Translations under genes and position numbers: made by a program
NCBI RefSeq assembly: GCF_900100845.1
Contig: NZ_FNFP01000003.1
Span: 124,001 to 188,000, forward strand
Direction of reading: 5' to 3'
Length of the DNA: 64,000 nucleotides
Origin: Natronincola ferrireducens
Lineage (GTDB): Bacteria; Bacillota; Clostridia; Peptostreptococcales; Natronincolaceae
Notes under the pieces: model-generated
Told to the model about the DNA's origin: nothing
What the model saw: only the letters and a program-made list of their open reading frames with translations
Database searches by the model: none
Shown here: positions 37,550 through 45,714 of the stretch, one piece after another
Position numbering within the stretch: position 1 is the stretch's first letter
Layout of the letters: every line of letters begins with the position of its first letter

Positions 37550-38821
37550 ATGAATACAAAATTCAAAAAATACATGATTATAATAGCACTTGGTTTAGCA
37601 GGGGGGTCTATTTATTTCTTACCATATATAAAATATGTTTTTTATGATGCACATATATTCTCTATGAATATTAACAATACTCAGTCAGGACTTTTAATGA
37701 CTATATATACAATTGGCAATATGATTTTATATATTCCAGGAGGAATTTTGGCGGATAAGGTTTCTCCTAGAAAAGCACTTGTATATTCATGCCTGGGAAC
37801 TGCTGCATTGGTATTTTTATATGCATTCAGTATGGAGAATTTTACGGTATCAATACTTATTTGGATGGGTCTTGCATTTAGTACCGGATTTGTTGTATGG
37901 TCTGCATTGTTAAAAACGGTAAGAATTATTGGAACGGAACAGGAACAGGGATTCTTATATGGCCTTTATTATGCTTGTAATGGAATTGCAGCGGCGGTTG
38001 TAAATGTACTTGCAGTATTAGTTTATCAGACGGGTGGAGATATGAAAACAGGATATTTTCGCGCATGTATTTTTGGTGGATTAGTACCTATTATAGTAGC
38101 AGCTATACTAATGATTGTACTAAAAGAAGAAGATTGCAATAGCTCAGTCGATGACAATGAACCCAAGTTTCGTGTTAGTGATTTAACCAAATTATTAAAA
38201 ACTCCAATAGTATGGATTATATCTATAATCATGTTTTGTGGATACGGCTATTATATGAGTACATCTTATTTTAATCCATATTTAACGGAAGTATATGGAA
38301 TTTCTGTTGTTGACTCTGGATTTCTTTCAGCAGTAAGAACTTACCTTCTTTTATTATTAGCTCCAGTTGGAGGATTAATAGCAGATAAATGCTTCAAATC
38401 TACGAGTAAATGGCTTTGTACAGCATTCATTATTTTAGCCGGTTTATTTGGGATGGTGCTAATTTTACCAGCAAACATTAATTCAACATTGATTAGTATT
38501 TATACATTGATTCCTGGGGCGGTGGCCATGATGACATATGGAGTTATTTCTTCTATCATTCCAGAAGTAGGAATTCCAAAGGCTATGACTGGTACAGCAA
38601 TTGGTATTGTTTCCATAGTTGGATATATGCCGGATGCAATATATTCCATGATGTTTGGAAACTGGATGGATAAGTATCAAAGCGCAGGATACAATATGAT
38701 TTTTGGATTTTTAGCTATAACAGGTATTTTAGCCGCTATATTGTCATTTGTTGTTTTAAGATATACTAAAAAACATACAATTCAAAGTGAAGAGTTACTG
38801 ACCAGTGGGTCTGAACAGTAA
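37550..38821 (+). CDS. Major facilitator superfamily transporter
   Basis: 423 residues from ATG 37550 (AAAGGAG upstream); an in-frame earlier start has no ribosome site. Twelve hydrophobic segments with a longer central loop (SSVDDNEPKF), and the MFS loop motif GGILADKVSPRKAL between segments 2 and 3. Probably imports or exports a metabolite of the DUF917/PepD cluster. A strong terminator follows. Confidence 0.85.
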   Translation: MNTKFKKYMIIIALGLAGGSIYFLPYIKYVFYDAHIFSMNINNTQSGLLMTIYTIGNMILYIPGGILADKVSPRKALVYSCLGTAALVFLYAFSMENFTVSILIWMGLAFSTGFVVWSALLKTVRIIGTEQEQGFLYGLYYACNGIAAAVVNVLAVLVYQTGGDMKTGYFRACIFGGLVPIIVAAILMIVLKEEDCNSSVDDNEPKFRVSDLTKLLKTPIVWIISIIMFCGYGYYMSTSYFNPYLTEVYGISVVDSGFLSAVRTYLLLLLAPVGGLIADKCFKSTSKWLCTAFIILAGLFGMVLILPANINSTLISIYTLIPGAVAMMTYGVISSIIPEVGIPKAMTGTAIGIVSIVGYMPDAIYSMMFGNWMDKYQSAGYNMIFGFLAITGILAAILSFVVLRYTKKHTIQSEELLTSGSEQ

Positions 38822-38899
38822 TAGATAGTGGTAATCATACAAAACTTACTGAAAACGTTATCTTTAAATAGAGCATATTTATAGCCTCCATAGGTTTTG

Positions 38900-38934
38900 A
38901 GAAAAGGGAGAATTAACACAATTCTCCCTTTTCT
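38900..38934. terminator. Terminator of the DUF917 cluster
   Basis: AGAAAAGGGAGAATT and AATTCTCCCTTTTCT form a perfect 15-base stem around AACAC. Confidence 0.8.
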
Positions 38935-38936
38935 AA

Positions 38937-39030
38937 GGTAGTGTAAAACAATCTGTGCTTAAGTAAAAATAAAGCTCCTTTCTGACGAGAATTAGAAAAT
39001 AATTCAAAATCATAAAGGAGTATTTTTATG
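38937..39030 (+). mobile_element. Insertion-sequence left-end remnant, copy 1 (IS256-like)
   Basis: The first 37 bases are identical to 43031-43067 and read like an IS256-type terminal sequence (GGTAGTGTAAAACAATCTGT at the start). They are followed by a hairpin in which GCTCCTTT pairs with AAAGGAGT, hiding a ribosome site, and then ATGGGTAAATAA, a start followed immediately by a stop. No transposase body or right end is visible. Bases 39031-39279 up to the MoxR gene hold only short AT-rich sequence with an extended -10 box near 39158. Confidence 0.6.
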
Positions 39031-39279
39031 GGTAAATAATAGAAGTCAGTAGGAAGCATGCTGAAGAGGTCATTTATTTAATGTCTTACAATAAAATCAT
39101 ATTATGAATACTAAGTAAAAGATTTTGAATTGTTAATATAAAAGAAATATATGGGTGTGATATAATAAAAAAGTATCTAAAGCTACGGGAGGAAAACAAT
39201 TTAGTTTTTGTCGTTATATAGATATTTATAAACAATAAGATAGAATAATGCCAATGACAATACTATAGGAGGAAGATAA

Positions 39280-40254
39280 ATGAATAGAAATGATAATAAC
39301 CAGAATGTATTAAGTTACCAACTAGATGAATTATGGGAGGAAATGGGGAAGGTTATAGTTGGAAGAAAAAAAGAATTGAAACTAATATTAGCCGCTTTGC
39401 TAAGTGAAGGACATGTTTTGTTAGAGGATCTTCCAGGAACAGGGAAAACCACAATGGTCAAAGCATTTTCCAAAGGACTGGATTGTTTGTTTTCACGAAT
39501 TCAGTGTACACCAGATTTACTCCCTTCGGATGTTTTAGGTGCTTCAATATTTAACCCTAAAACCAATGAATTTCATTTAAGAAAAGGGCCGGTTTTTACA
39601 AATATATTATTAGTTGATGAAATCAACCGAACATTACCCCGTACTCAATCAAGTTTATTAGAATGTATGGAGGAAAGACAAGTTTCTATTGAAGGAAAAA
39701 CCCATATGCTATCTAGTCCCTTTATTGTATTAGCTACACAAAATCCTATAGAAATGGAAGGTACTTTCTCACTTCCTGAAGCTCAGTTGGACAGATTTTT
39801 GATGAAATTGAAGTTAGGATATCCAACTCAGGAAGAAGAAACTCAAATACTGGAACGGGTGGGGGATGAAATTCCCTACGAAGATATAAATAGCAAGTTT
39901 AACCCTGAGAAAATTCAACAACTGCAAAAACAATGTAAGGATGTTAATATCCATTCTTCTATCCTAGAATATATCACAGTGTTAGCCAATGAAACCCGGA
40001 TCCATCCTCTTATTTCCATTGGAGTAAGCCCTAGAGCAAGTAAAGCCCTCTATAAAGTTATTAAAGCATGGGCACTATTAAATAATCGGGATTATGTCAT
40101 TCCAGATGATGTAAAAGAAATGGTTAAACCTGTGTGGAATCATCGGTTAATTCTAAAAACAGAAGCACATATGAATAATATTGAATCAGAAGATATTCTA
40201 GAGGAGATTCTGAAAAAAACTGATGTACCCCGTGAAAAGGTAGTTTGTCTATGA
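39280..40254 (+). CDS. MoxR-type AAA+ ATPase
   Basis: 324 residues. Walker A LPGTGKTTMVKAF, Walker B LLVDEINRT, sensor 1 ATQNPIEMEGTFSLPEAQLDRF and the C-terminal lid (GVSPRASKALYKVIKAWAL) match the MoxR family. These ATPases act as chaperones for membrane or metal-loaded complexes together with DUF58 partners. AGGAGG precedes the ATG. The stop overlaps the start of the DUF58 gene (ATGA), giving tight coupling. The operon is bracketed by two insertion-sequence ends in the same orientation. Confidence 0.93.
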   Translation: MNRNDNNQNVLSYQLDELWEEMGKVIVGRKKELKLILAALLSEGHVLLEDLPGTGKTTMVKAFSKGLDCLFSRIQCTPDLLPSDVLGASIFNPKTNEFHLRKGPVFTNILLVDEINRTLPRTQSSLLECMEERQVSIEGKTHMLSSPFIVLATQNPIEMEGTFSLPEAQLDRFLMKLKLGYPTQEEETQILERVGDEIPYEDINSKFNPEKIQQLQKQCKDVNIHSSILEYITVLANETRIHPLISIGVSPRASKALYKVIKAWALLNNRDYVIPDDVKEMVKPVWNHRLILKTEAHMNNIESEDILEEILKKTDVPREKVVCL

Positions 40255-41558
40255 GCAAAGAAGAACTATCACTAAAAAATAATTATGAAGACGACGAAGA
40301 AAAACCACAATCTTTAGAAACTAGCATATTGTTTGAACGCCATGGCATTTGGGTGTTGGTGGGATTTTTATTAATAGCTATATGGTATAGATTCCTACCA
40401 TTAGCTGTTGTAAGCATATTTTTAGGGCTTTTATTTATTATTATCACAGCATGGAAAAATAGGTCGCTGATGGGTATGAAGCCAACTTTACAGCTGTCAA
40501 AATCAAGAGTATTTACTGATGAGGAATTTGTAATAGATGGGTCCCTTTATAATGATAAATGGCTGCCATTAATATGGATTGAATGGAGTTTTTTAAAAAA
40601 TGAAGGGATTTGTTTAGGCCATGATGACGAGGAGTCATATACTATTCGTTTTTTATGGTTACTTTGGTTTCAAAAAGTTAAATGGACATTAAAGGGTAAA
40701 GCTCTTCGTAGAGGGGTTTACGATATTGGACAAGTTATACTCCGCTCAGGAGATGGATTTCGTTTTGGTGAGATAGAAGAACTACATAACTTAGATAAAA
40801 AGTTATATGTATATCCCAAATTATTATCCGTATGGGTACCTAGTTATCGTTCTTCAATGCAGTGGGGTGTAAAAGGGAAGCAAGGTGGATTTATAGAAGA
40901 TCCTCTTTTAGTTAATGGAATCAGGGAATACCAAGCAGGAGATGAGCTAAGAAGATTTAATTGGAGGGCCACCTCAAGAACTGGAAAACTACAGGTGAAT
41001 ATATATCAGCCCATCGTTATAGAACAACTGATTATTTATATCGATGTTGAAGGCTTTGGGATTGATGAAAAAGCATATGAAGATCCAATTGAGCAAAGAG
41101 CATATGTATCTAAGAAAAGGGAAGCCTTTGAAAGATTTCTTTCGATTATTGCCTCTGTGGCTGTGAAGTATAAGGAACAAGGAATTTCAATTGGTTTTAC
41201 CAGCAATGGTCTCAACTATAGGGGGGAAAAAATGTCCAGCATTCCACCCAGTATAGATTTAGCTCTATTCTTAGATCAACTAGCTCAAATTACCCAAAGG
41301 GTAGGAGTTAAAAAAATGAAACCATTAGATGAACTTCTCCATAAGGGGCGGATGTGTATTCCTTTATATATTTTTTGTCATCATGTTACTGAAGATCATT
41401 ATAGTAGATATCAACAACATAAACATAAGCTTTCAGAGGTACGTTTCTATTATAATCATGAAACAGAATACACTAAAAAATTAGCCCCCATAGTAAAACC
41501 AATAGATACATTTCTTTCATCCTTGGATTCATCTGGAAAGGAGTCTAATTATGCATAA
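40251..41558 (+). CDS. DUF58 domain membrane protein
   Basis: 435 residues from ATG 40251, overlapping the MoxR stop by four bases. Two hydrophobic segments near residues 25-65 anchor it. The DUF58 signature lies at GIREYQAGDELRRFNWRATSRTGKL, here quoted in part as YQAGDELRRFNWRATSR. A von Willebrand-like fold follows (IYIDVEGFG). DUF58 proteins are the usual partners of MoxR ATPases. It overlaps the next gene by eight bases. Confidence 0.9.
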   Translation: MSKEELSLKNNYEDDEEKPQSLETSILFERHGIWVLVGFLLIAIWYRFLPLAVVSIFLGLLFIIITAWKNRSLMGMKPTLQLSKSRVFTDEEFVIDGSLYNDKWLPLIWIEWSFLKNEGICLGHDDEESYTIRFLWLLWFQKVKWTLKGKALRRGVYDIGQVILRSGDGFRFGEIEELHNLDKKLYVYPKLLSVWVPSYRSSMQWGVKGKQGGFIEDPLLVNGIREYQAGDELRRFNWRATSRTGKLQVNIYQPIVIEQLIIYIDVEGFGIDEKAYEDPIEQRAYVSKKREAFERFLSIIASVAVKYKEQGISIGFTSNGLNYRGEKMSSIPPSIDLALFLDQLAQITQRVGVKKMKPLDELLHKGRMCIPLYIFCHHVTEDHYSRYQQHKHKLSEVRFYYNHETEYTKKLAPIVKPIDTFLSSLDSSGKESNYA

Positions 41559-42906
41559 GGTAAAAGAATTATATAAATCCTTTATCATGATGTTTAGTGA
41601 AGTCATATGGATCTATTATACAATTGTTATGTTTACTAGTATTGAGTGGAATGAGCCGGCTTTTTTTAATGCAACATGGTTTGTAATAGCCGGAATAATG
41701 GGATATACTTTAAACGTTTTGTTAGCAAAGAGAAGCAATCACATACTTTTATTTTTAGGAAATGTTTTGGTCGTAGGATTGATAATGATACAGAACTGGA
41801 AAAGTGTAGTTCCGGAAGGATTTTGGATATTTGGACTTGTGGTAAGTATAGGGGTTAGCTTTATTTTTATTAGAAGTACTAGATTGGTCTATCGACTACC
41901 TACACGTCTAGAAATATTACGTCGTTTTGAAGGAAGTGTTATTTATTATATTATTTTTGCACTGATATTTACTACAAATAAGTGGAGCAACAATATATTT
42001 CATCTTTTTTTTACATTAGCAATCATCGGTAGTTTAATGGGAATGGTATTAACATTGCAGAATCACGAAGATGTTGAAGGTAATCAAAAAACCCAAATAA
42101 TAAAAGTTGGACAATCAGGGTGGTTTGCAGGAGTGGTAAGTCTTCTATTAATTTCTATACCACTTCTTTCATTGACTTTACTACTACCATCAATAAATAG
42201 GACACTATCTACCTTTGGGATGGGTGTTTTGGAAGGTTTAAAGTGGATAGCTCTTAAAATCGGTAGATTTTTAGGTTGGTTATTTAGTCTATTACCTGAT
42301 CCCCAAATGGAAGCAACACCCCAGATGCCCCTTGAACCAATAGCGATGCCATCTGATCCTGTGGAAGATTCCCTTATTTCCATACCTTACATATGGATTA
42401 TAGGGATAGGCGCAATTTTATCAATTGTAATTGCCATGTGGTTTTTTACAAAATTAAACATAAACAGGAAACTCCCAAAGAGTATAAAACCAAAGGATAT
42501 AATCATTAGCAAAGAACCCTGGTGGATAAAACTTAAAAGGACTTTGAAAACCTATTTACAACACTTAAAATTGAAATGGTGCATGAGTTTTTCTTGTTAT
42601 TACCACCATATTATCTATTGGAATTATCATCAAGTATTAAAATGGGGGAAAAAGAAGGGTCTCCAAAAGATGAAATCAGAAACCTCTCAAGAATATGTAA
42701 AAAAAATAATAGCACATATACCTGAAAAAGAAAAAAACTTTAGTCATAAGGGGCAAAGCTATCATTTATCCCAACTGTTGGAGGGGCTAAATAGAGATTA
42801 TCAGGCTACTTACTATGGTTCAAAAGTAGAAATGTCTCCAAAACCAGAGTATAAGCTTTTAATAAATCACCTACAGGGTATTTGTCTTAAAGGAAAAGAT
42901 CTGTAG
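41551..42906 (+). CDS. Membrane protein, third gene of the MoxR operon (DUF4129-like tail, no transglutaminase core)
   Basis: 451 residues. About six to seven hydrophobic segments fill residues 10-235 and one more lies near 280-300. The basic cytoplasmic tail ends with a DUF4129-like region (SQEYVKKIIAHIP, then YQATYYG). In many bacteria the third gene of such operons is a transglutaminase-like protein of 700 residues or more. Here the membrane part and tail are kept, but no Cys-His-Asp transglutaminase core is seen between them. Probably an envelope-localised partner of the MoxR/DUF58 pair. Confidence 0.75.
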   Translation: MHKVKELYKSFIMMFSEVIWIYYTIVMFTSIEWNEPAFFNATWFVIAGIMGYTLNVLLAKRSNHILLFLGNVLVVGLIMIQNWKSVVPEGFWIFGLVVSIGVSFIFIRSTRLVYRLPTRLEILRRFEGSVIYYIIFALIFTTNKWSNNIFHLFFTLAIIGSLMGMVLTLQNHEDVEGNQKTQIIKVGQSGWFAGVVSLLLISIPLLSLTLLLPSINRTLSTFGMGVLEGLKWIALKIGRFLGWLFSLLPDPQMEATPQMPLEPIAMPSDPVEDSLISIPYIWIIGIGAILSIVIAMWFFTKLNINRKLPKSIKPKDIIISKEPWWIKLKRTLKTYLQHLKLKWCMSFSCYYHHIIYWNYHQVLKWGKKKGLQKMKSETSQEYVKKIIAHIPEKEKNFSHKGQSYHLSQLLEGLNRDYQATYYGSKVEMSPKPEYKLLINHLQGICLKGKDL

Positions 42907-43030
42907 TGAAGGAACCAGAAGGAACTGGAGGGCAGGCCTCCCAAAAAAGGATTGTTATTTTATAGTGCTTTATACTAAATAAAACCAATATTTTCAAGCA
43001 ATATGATGTGTTTATAAAGTTGGGGTTAAC

Positions 43031-43182
43031 GGTAGTGTAAAACAATCTGTGCTTAAGTAAAAATAAATCCCCCTTTCTAGATTAGTAAATAATTCTAATT
43101 AGAAAGGGGGATTTTTATGGGTGGATTACCAAGAGAAGTATTAAGAGAAATGATAGCAGGAGGAAATTTATACATCTTTTAA
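43031..43182 (+). mobile_element. Insertion-sequence left end with truncated transposase start, copy 2 (IS256-like)
   Basis: Starts with the same 37 bases as 38937-38973. A 17-base stem with one bulge follows (43068-43085 with 43095-43111), hiding the ribosome site AAAGGGGG. Then comes ATG 43117, opening a 21-residue frame, MGGLPREVLREMIAGGNLYI-F, that resembles the N-terminus of IS256-type transposases and stops at 43182. The body and right end are missing. Flanking bases 42907-43030 and 43183-43243 show no gene. Confidence 0.65.
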
Positions 43183-43243
43183 ATTTTTTAGCATTATTTC
43201 TTGTCAGAATGGAATCATTCTTTTCCTTAAAGCACCAAGTTAT

Positions 43244-44791
43244 TTATACCCCTTTAGATTTTGATATTTCCTCTAAAGTTAAGTTGGGTATTTTTGTTCC
43301 ACTTATCTTGGAAGCAACCATTAAAATAACTACCATAAGTCCTATAGCAAAAAGTAGAGTAGCTACACTACCGGTTAAACCAGCTATAGCGTAGGCCATT
43401 AAACTAGCAGCAGCATTTATTAGGGCATAGGGCACTTGTGTTTTGACGTGGTCAACATGATCACATCCTGCACCGGTTGAAGCTAAAATAGTTGTATCGG
43501 ATATAGGAGAACAATGATCTCCAAACAATCCACCGGAAAGTACAGCTCCAATACTGGCATACATAGGAGCTCCTAAGGAATGAGCCATTGGTATGGCGAT
43601 GGGGATTAATATTGCAAAGGTTCCCCATGATGATCCAGTAGAAAAGGACATGATTGCTCCAGCAATAAATATTATACTAGGTATTGCCCAAGAAGGTATG
43701 GTGTTTTGTGAGATTTCTACAATATAATTTGCAGTACCCATTCCTTTAATAACGGAACTTAAGGACCACGCTAGAACTAATATAATAGCAACTGTCATCA
43801 TTTTCTGCATGCCTTTAATATAAGTATCAAAAGCCTCATCAACTTTCTTGACTTTGTAATATACCATCATCCCCATCAGAACCAGTGCTGCTAAAAAATA
43901 ACCAGTAGTCAGTGCTGTTCTAAATACCCCTCCTGGTACCGGTTGAAGTGGAAATCCTTTAGGGATTAAAAGACCAAACAATGTAACCAATAGAACCAAT
44001 ATAGGTAGCCAAACTAAGACAGCTTTACTATTATGATGGACTTCTATCCTTGAATCTGATTGACGTAAAAGCTTTGCTCCTGGCCAGAAGGTCTCCCCTG
44101 TTTCCTGGGTTCTTTTTTCTGCCTTTGCCATTGGTCCAAATTCTATACCCGTAAAAGCCACCAAGGGTACCATGAGTATAGCTAGTATTGGATAGAACTG
44201 AAAGGGTATGGCACGAACAAATGCAGTCCAATCAGATTCAAGGATATTTAAAACTTCATATTCTCTTTGTATCAATCCCATAACATATACTCCCCAACCT
44301 ATGAAAGGTACCAATACACATACAGGAGATGCTGTAGAATCTATAATCCAAGCCAGCTTTTCTCTAGATATTCTAATTTTATCCGTAATAGGTTCAAATA
44401 TAGGTCCTATAATAAGAGGTGTTCCTAAATCTGAAAAGAATATACCAATTCCCCCTAGCCAAGCTGATAACTGAGCTTTTGCCCTTGTGTTAATGTACTT
44501 AGATACACTTTTAGCAAATGCCACAGCTCCACCTGAGGATTCAATCAAGGTGACAAACCCTCCAATAAACACTAATAAAACCAGTACGCCTGCATTATAG
44601 CTGTCCGTCAGTTGAACAAATAAGTAGTCTTGTACCATGGTAGTAATTCCTGTAATAGGGTTTCCACCTACTAATACCAAGATACCGGCTAACCCCCCAA
44701 GAAAAAGCGAAACTATAACATTTTTTGTAATGATAGATAATGCAATTGCCAGTATGGGTGGTAATAATGATAAAATTCCCATGTGTTCCAT
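43244..44791 (-). CDS. NhaC-type Na+/H+ antiporter family protein
   Basis: 515 residues from the ATG at 44791, which follows AAAGGGGG on the minus strand; the open frame runs 28 codons further without a ribosome site. About eleven to twelve hydrophobic segments. Family motifs: GGFVTLIESSGGAVAFA, FSTGSSWGTFAIL and GDHCSPISDTTILASTGAG. Members exchange Na+ for H+ or an organic ion (malate/lactate, arginine and so on), so the real substrate pair is uncertain. It would contribute to sodium cycling alongside the symporter at 45.7 kb. Its downstream end lies close to the insertion-sequence remnant. Confidence 0.88.
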   Translation of the reverse strand: MEHMGILSLLPPILAIALSIITKNVIVSLFLGGLAGILVLVGGNPITGITTMVQDYLFVQLTDSYNAGVLVLLVFIGGFVTLIESSGGAVAFAKSVSKYINTRAKAQLSAWLGGIGIFFSDLGTPLIIGPIFEPITDKIRISREKLAWIIDSTASPVCVLVPFIGWGVYVMGLIQREYEVLNILESDWTAFVRAIPFQFYPILAILMVPLVAFTGIEFGPMAKAEKRTQETGETFWPGAKLLRQSDSRIEVHHNSKAVLVWLPILVLLVTLFGLLIPKGFPLQPVPGGVFRTALTTGYFLAALVLMGMMVYYKVKKVDEAFDTYIKGMQKMMTVAIILVLAWSLSSVIKGMGTANYIVEISQNTIPSWAIPSIIFIAGAIMSFSTGSSWGTFAILIPIAIPMAHSLGAPMYASIGAVLSGGLFGDHCSPISDTTILASTGAGCDHVDHVKTQVPYALINAAASLMAYAIAGLTGSVATLLFAIGLMVVILMVASKISGTKIPNLTLEEISKSKGV

Positions 44792-44934
44792 AATGCAATT
44801 CCCCCTTTTATAAATAGAATCTATATAAATGAATACCGTTATAATCATACAATAACACAAATAATTATGCAACATTTTTTTATAAATATTTAATTAGATC
44901 TGATGACTGTCACCAATAATTTACCAAGGGATAA

Positions 44935-45193
44935 CCGGTGGACGAAGTTGGCTTGGGAGATAGCTTAAAGCATAAACGCCCCCAACTATCCAGTGGAGAG
45001 CAGCAAAGGGTGATATCTGTTGTAAGTCTAATAGGGACTAAATCTTTTTTAAAACTATGGATTTGAAACAGTCATTAGTTTTGAAGCCATTAAGATATCC
45101 GTAATGGTAGCCTTAGGCTCAAGATTGTTATTTGGTGTATATCCAGCTATATCGGTATCATCTGTACCACTGGTGGGAGCTTTAAGAAGATAA
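44935..45193 (+). pseudogene. Relic of a MacB/LolD-type ABC transporter (ATPase and permease fragments)
   Basis: One frame (44935-45066) reads VGLGDSLKHKRPQLSSGEQQ followed by RV, the region around the ABC signature of LolD/MacB-type ATPases, then stops. A second frame (45053-45193) reads LLFGVYPAISVSSVPLVGAL, then RR and stop, the C-terminal end of a MacB/FtsX-like permease. Walker motifs and most of the permease are absent, so a large internal deletion joined the two ends. The rest of the 44792-45584 interval has no intact gene except the doubtful minus-strand frame below. Confidence 0.7.
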
Positions 45194-45210
45194 TAGATAG
45201 TAACAACAAT

Positions 45211-45255
45211 AAAAGCAAAATTTTTTACCCTTATAGAAGGAGGAATTTTGCTTTT
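45211..45255 (+). terminator. Hairpin after the ABC transporter relic
   Basis: AAAAGCAAAATT and AATTTTGCTTTT form a perfect 12-base stem with a 21-base loop containing GAAGGAGG. It may be the old terminator of the lost transporter operon. Confidence 0.45.
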
Positions 45256-45263
45256 AACTATCT

Positions 45264-45458
45264 CTACAGGTTTATAAAGTCTCCTATTTCCTCTAAAAAT
45301 ACTACTTCAACAAAGGTACTCTCTACCTTTCTATAGCTCTTTTTTGTTGAGTTTATCCACCCATAACGGTCTAGTTCTTTATAGGGTAGGTGAATTGCTG
45401 CAATTCTTTTGGGGTTGATATAGTTTTTAACTATTTGTCTGCCCCTTGGAATACCCAA
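45264..45458 (-). CDS. Doubtful 64-residue fragment
   Basis: An open minus-strand frame from a TTG without a visible ribosome site. The composition is protein-like (YINPKRIAAIHLPYKELDRY), and the frame stays open four codons upstream before a stop, so it may be the C-terminal remnant of a larger protein. I do not recognise a family with confidence. Confidence 0.25.
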   Translation of the reverse strand: MGIPRGRQIVKNYINPKRIAAIHLPYKELDRYGWINSTKKSYRKVESTFVEVVFLEEIGDFINL

Positions 45459-45584
45459 TGATTTTAAAAGCTAAGCAAACCACAGATCTACAAATAAAGA
45501 AGGAAACGTGTCAAAGTTTGTAGAATATTAAAAATAAAGAAATAAGAAATATTGTGGAACTAGAAAATGAAGGAGGATGGCCGG

Positions 45585-45713
45585 ATGAACTTGGTTTTGG
45601 GTGTAATAGGATTACCATTAAAAACGGTAGGGATTGTAGGAGGGCTTTTTGTTATATCTGCTTTGGCACCTTCTATTTTGGCTATTCTATTGAAATATAA
45701 GAAGGTGTGGTAG
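45585..45713 (+). CDS. 42-residue membrane protein upstream of a sodium symporter
   Basis: MNLVLGVIGLPLKTVGIVGG begins a 42-residue protein with one long hydrophobic segment and a basic end (KYKKVW). AGGAGG lies eight bases before the ATG. The TAG (45711-45713) is separated by a single base from the ATG of the sodium:solute symporter, so the two are translationally coupled. Small single-helix partners encoded just before SSS-family symporters are known (YjcH/YhdT-type pairs are larger). An accessory subunit is therefore likely, though unproven. Confidence 0.7.
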   Translation: MNLVLGVIGLPLKTVGIVGGLFVISALAPSILAILLKYKKVW

Positions 45714-45714
45714 G

